From: Planctomycetota bacterium
GTDB lineage: Bacteria > Planctomycetota > UBA1135 > JADKAF01
Length of the DNA: 64,000 nucleotides
Reading direction: 5' to 3'
NCBI GenBank assembly: GCA_016719295.1
Contig: JADKAF010000001.1
Span: forward strand, 5,890,001 to 5,954,000
Shown here: piece after piece, positions 61,184-64,000 of the stretch
Layout: each line of letters starts with the position of its first letter
How positions within the stretch are numbered: the first letter of the stretch is position 1
Position numbers and translations under genes: made by a program
Notes under the pieces: generated by a model
Seen by the model: only the letters and a program-made list of their open reading frames with translations
Told to the model about the DNA's origin: nothing
Databases searched by the model: none

Positions 61184-64000
61184 ATGCCCCGTCGTCCGCT
61201 CATCGCGGCGCTGGCGCTCCTTTGCGCCTCGTCCGCCCTCTCCGCCCAGACCACCTGGTTCGTCGACGCTGCGGCGAGCGGTCCGGGCTCGGGCAGCTCG
61301 GGCGATCCGTTCCCGACGATCCAGCAGGGTGTCACCGCCGCGCAGAGCGGGGATACGGTGCAGGTCGCGGCCGGGCTCTACAGCGGTACGGTGAACGTGC
61401 TCGTCGACGACCTCGAGATCGTCGGAGCGGGCGCGGGTCTCTCCGTCCTCGATGCCAGCGGGAATGACGCGGGCTTCTCCGCCGCCGTCGCGTCGCCCGC
61501 GCCGCGGCTCCAGGATCTGCGTATCGCGGGATTCACCGTACGCCAGGCGTCGCGCTGGCAGGTGATCCTCTGGCGCTGCGATCGACCCGTGCTCGAAGAC
61601 CTGGAGCTCGTGGGCCTCGGGCGCAATGTGCCGAGCCCGAGCCCTGGGACGACCTCGGTGACCGGCCTCAACCTGGCCGAGGTGGTCGACGCGAACGTCG
61701 CGCGCGTGCAAGTGCGTGATTGCTTTGCCGGCGGTGTCGCGATCACGGGCGGGAGCAGCGGCAACGTGCTGCGCGACCTCGTCCTCAGCGACAACGTCGG
61801 CGATCTCGCCGGCTTCGCCTCGATCAATCTCTGGACCACCCCGGGAGCGAGCGTGGGCGGCGGCTCGAACGCGCTGAGCTTTGCCGGCGCCTGCTCGATC
61901 TCTGCGTCGCCGCGGGGGCTGCTGCTCGAGGACACTCCCGCCGGCGCGATCGACCTCAGCGGTGGCGCGAGCCTCTCGTTCTTCGGCGTAGTCGTTCCCT
62001 GCCTGCGCTACGGTCTCGGCGTGGTGCAAGGGCTCGACCTCTTCCTCGACGACGCGGGCCTGGACTTCCGCGCGACGGGCGGCGAGCCCTTCGCGACGAG
62101 CGGGGAGGCGTTCTTCGCCGACTTCGTCAACGCGCGTGCGGCGGCGCTGCAGACCAGCGCGCCGCAGACGGTGTTGCTCTACGATCGAGCGGACGACGAG
62201 TACGAAGTCGATCCCTCGCTCTCGCTCGCGCATGCGCTCTCCAGCGCGCCGAGCGGGAGCTGCGTCTACGCCCATCCCGGGCGCTACCTCGGTCCCTTCG
62301 TGCTCGAGCGCTTGGTGCATCTCGAGGGCGCGCAGCGCGGCGTCGATGCGCGCACACGCGCTACGGGCGTCCCGAACACGAGCGCGGAGTCCGTGCTCGC
62401 TGCGCCGGGAGAGCTCACGCTGCAGATCCGCGGCGGAGCGACGGGCGCCCGAATCGTCGGGCTCGCGTTCGAAGCGGGCTGCGCGCTCGCGCTCGAGACG
62501 ATCGCGGGACCGATCCATGGGCTCGCGATCCGCGAGTGCTGGTTCGAGCCCGGTCTCTCCGGTCCCGTGCGCTTCAGCGCGGTGTCCGACGACCTCGACT
62601 TCGAGCGCAACCTCGTGCGCTCCGCGTCCGGGACGGGGCCGGCGATCGCGCTCTCGCCGAGCGCGTTCCTACGCGGTCTGCGCCTGCGCGAGAACCACGT
62701 CCTGCGCTTGGGTTCGGCCAGCCTCTTCGACAACGGGCTCTTCGCCGATCGCCGCGGACAGATCGAAGCCAGCGCGACGCGGACGCCGGAGCTGGCGCGC
62801 AACCGCTTCGAAGGCCACGCAACAGGCCTCTTCGCCGGACAAGCCGGGATCCATGATGCGCTGATCGCCGACAACGCGTTCCTCGCGCAGCGCATCGACG
62901 GGGCCGCCGGTGGATTCCAGGACTGCGTGTTCCGCGGCAACCTCTTCGACGGCAACGGCGAGAGCGGGCTCTATCTCACGGGCTTCGGCGGCAGCGGCGA
63001 TGCGACGCGCGGCGCGCAGCGCTGCGTCGTGAGCGGCAACACCTTCCAAGGCAACGCCGGCGAAGCGCTCTTCTTCTCGTCGCTGCAGTTCCCCGGCACG
63101 ATCTCGACGAGCTCGGCCCACGGGAACTCCTTCGTCGGCAACGGGGCTGGCGCGGCCTACTTCGGCACGGAGACGATCGACGCCACGCTGTGCTGGTGGG
63201 GCGCTCCGAACGGCCCGAGCGGCGTCGGCGGCGGTAGCGGCGACGCCGCCTACGGCGTCGTCTTCGATCCGTGGCTCTCCTGCCCGCCGGAGGCAGGGCG
63301 TCTCGCGACGGGCGACGCGGTGGCGCTGGCCTTGGGCGACCTCGTCGGTGACCCGACTCTCGATCTCGCTCTCGCCGATCGCGATGGAGATTCCGTGCGG
63401 GTGCGCGAGAACAACGGCAGCGGATCGTTCCCGAGCGAGACGCAGATCGCGCTCGATGCGGGGGACGCGCCGGCGGCTCTGGACATCGGCGACGTGCTGC
63501 CGGGAGCCGCCCGAGGCATCGCCGTCGCTTGCGCGGGCAGCGCGCGCGTGCGGCTCATCGATGCGACCCTCGGTCTACCGGTCTCTGATCGCTCGCTGCC
63601 GGGGATCGCTCCGGTCGCGCTGCGCGCGCTGGCGCTCGACGGAGGAGCGAGCGACGACCTCGTCGTCGCCCTCGCCGGCGATGCGAACGGCAACGCGGGG
63701 CTCGCGGTGGCCCTCGGCGGCGGCGGCTTCGCGCTGCTCCCCGCTCCCGCGAGCGGAGCGTGGCCGAGCGCGATCGGCTTCGCGGCTCTCGATCTCGACG
63801 GCGATCTCGATCTCGATCTCGCCGTGCTGCTCCGCGAGAACCTGTCCCAGGCGGTCCTGGCGGGAGAGGTCGCGCTCTACGCGAACGACGGCCTGGGTGG
63901 ATTCAGCTATCTCGCGTCGCTCGCGCTCGCTCTGCAGCTGGGCGAGGAAGTGCGCGGCATCGCGAGCGGCGATCTCGATCGAGATGGCCAATCCGACCTG
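61184..64000 (+). CDS. Secreted parallel beta-helix/VCBS protein, C-terminus beyond the window
   Basis: The frame runs from ATG 61184 to the window end without a stop (939 codons). The N-terminus is a signal peptide ending near SALSAQ. Residues 25-120 start a DUF1565-like beta-helix (GDPFPTIQQGVTAAQSGDTVQVAAG). The long middle contains right-handed parallel beta-helix repeats (NLFDGNGESGLYLTGFGG, VSGNTFQGNAGEALFF). From about residue 700 VCBS/FG-GAP units follow (LGDLVGDPTLDLALADRDG, FAALDLDGDLDLDLAVLL), and the last visible one reads GIASGDLDRDGQSDL. It is probably a surface-exposed binding or enzyme protein; no catalytic site is visible. The C-terminal domain should follow after the window. 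Confidence 0.9.
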   Translation, partial: MPRRPLIAALALLCASSALSAQTTWFVDAAASGPGSGSSGDPFPTIQQGVTAAQSGDTVQVAAGLYSGTVNVLVDDLEIVGAGAGLSVLDASGNDAGFSAAVASPAPRLQDLRIAGFTVRQASRWQVILWRCDRPVLEDLELVGLGRNVPSPSPGTTSVTGLNLAEVVDANVARVQVRDCFAGGVAITGGSSGNVLRDLVLSDNVGDLAGFASINLWTTPGASVGGGSNALSFAGACSISASPRGLLLEDTPAGAIDLSGGASLSFFGVVVPCLRYGLGVVQGLDLFLDDAGLDFRATGGEPFATSGEAFFADFVNARAAALQTSAPQTVLLYDRADDEYEVDPSLSLAHALSSAPSGSCVYAHPGRYLGPFVLERLVHLEGAQRGVDARTRATGVPNTSAESVLAAPGELTLQIRGGATGARIVGLAFEAGCALALETIAGPIHGLAIRECWFEPGLSGPVRFSAVSDDLDFERNLVRSASGTGPAIALSPSAFLRGLRLRENHVLRLGSASLFDNGLFADRRGQIEASATRTPELARNRFEGHATGLFAGQAGIHDALIADNAFLAQRIDGAAGGFQDCVFRGNLFDGNGESGLYLTGFGGSGDATRGAQRCVVSGNTFQGNAGEALFFSSLQFPGTISTSSAHGNSFVGNGAGAAYFGTETIDATLCWWGAPNGPSGVGGGSGDAAYGVVFDPWLSCPPEAGRLATGDAVALALGDLVGDPTLDLALADRDGDSVRVRENNGSGSFPSETQIALDAGDAPAALDIGDVLPGAARGIAVACAGSARVRLIDATLGLPVSDRSLPGIAPVALRALALDGGASDDLVVALAGDANGNAGLAVALGGGGFALLPAPASGAWPSAIGFAALDLDGDLDLDLAVLLRENLSQAVLAGEVALYANDGLGGFSYLASLALALQLGEEVRGIASGDLDRDGQSDL

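Noticed and set aside
1..64000. CRISPR arrays, rRNA and tRNA genes
   Set aside because: No regularly spaced repeats and no cloverleaf or rRNA-like sequence were found when reading the gaps.

Overview
This is a very GC-rich bacterial chromosome segment that most resembles a member of the Planctomycetota, probably an uncultured marine or aquatic lineage. The support is the gene mix: two formylglycine sulfatases, a Tat-exported Gfo/Idh/MocA oxidoreductase, HEAT and NHL proteins, many signal-peptide proteins with FG-GAP/VCBS or parallel beta-helix repeats, and a recurring C-terminal secreted domain seen in planctomycete exported proteins. Most of the long open frames on the strand opposite real genes are artefacts of the base composition. 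No rRNA, tRNA or CRISPR array was seen.

Layout. 0-5 kb: the end of a dicarboxylate symporter gene, a decayed FG-GAP gene, a large secreted protein and a perfect hairpin. 3.8-8.3 kb (minus): a three-gene operon of Gfo/Idh/MocA oxidoreductase, HEAT-repeat protein and membrane protein. 8.4-21 kb: a thioredoxin-fold/TPR protein, a lipoprotein sulfatase, small DUF4256 and DUF1801 proteins, a TSUP permease, an NHL protein coupled to a serine hydrolase, and proteins of unknown function. 21.0-24.5 kb: a hipBA toxin-antitoxin pair preceded by three palindromic operator-like sites, then a small membrane protein overlapping a wax-synthase-like MBOAT acyltransferase. 24.6-32.3 kb: an FG-GAP protein, a stretch holding a pseudopilin-like remnant, a coiled-coil lipoprotein, argS, and two tandem paralogous cysteine-rich secreted proteins. 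32.4-37.2 kb (minus): a large sulfatase, then a barrel-like outer-membrane protein followed by three overlapping BamE-like small lipoproteins. 37.4-41.9 kb: an MFS transporter, a class V aminotransferase, a HisJ-type PHP phosphatase and two lipoproteins, the first partly of low GC. 42.1-43.5 kb: an IS256-family element with an 8-bp target duplication and a doubly frameshifted transposase. 43.6-53.5 kb: a secreted protein, RecQ overlapping a TVP38/DedA-like protein, an EEP-family hydrolase overlapping an SseB-domain protein, an FKBP-like protein next to formate-tetrahydrofolate ligase, a 77-bp perfect palindrome, a decayed gene and exonuclease III. 53.9-64 kb: a DPP-IV-type peptidase and an M28 peptidase, a 48-residue membrane peptide followed by an SGNH hydrolase, a PhoB-type regulator, an Lnt-like acyltransferase, and a beta-helix/VCBS protein that runs off the end.

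Together the genes suggest a heterotroph with a strongly export-oriented envelope: sulfatases and peptidases to process polymers, lipoprotein maturation, and large adhesion-like repeat proteins. The least explained items are the shared C-terminal domain, the BamE-like lipoprotein triplet, the operator-flanked hipBA, the 48-residue DUF5989-like peptide and the long perfect palindromes.
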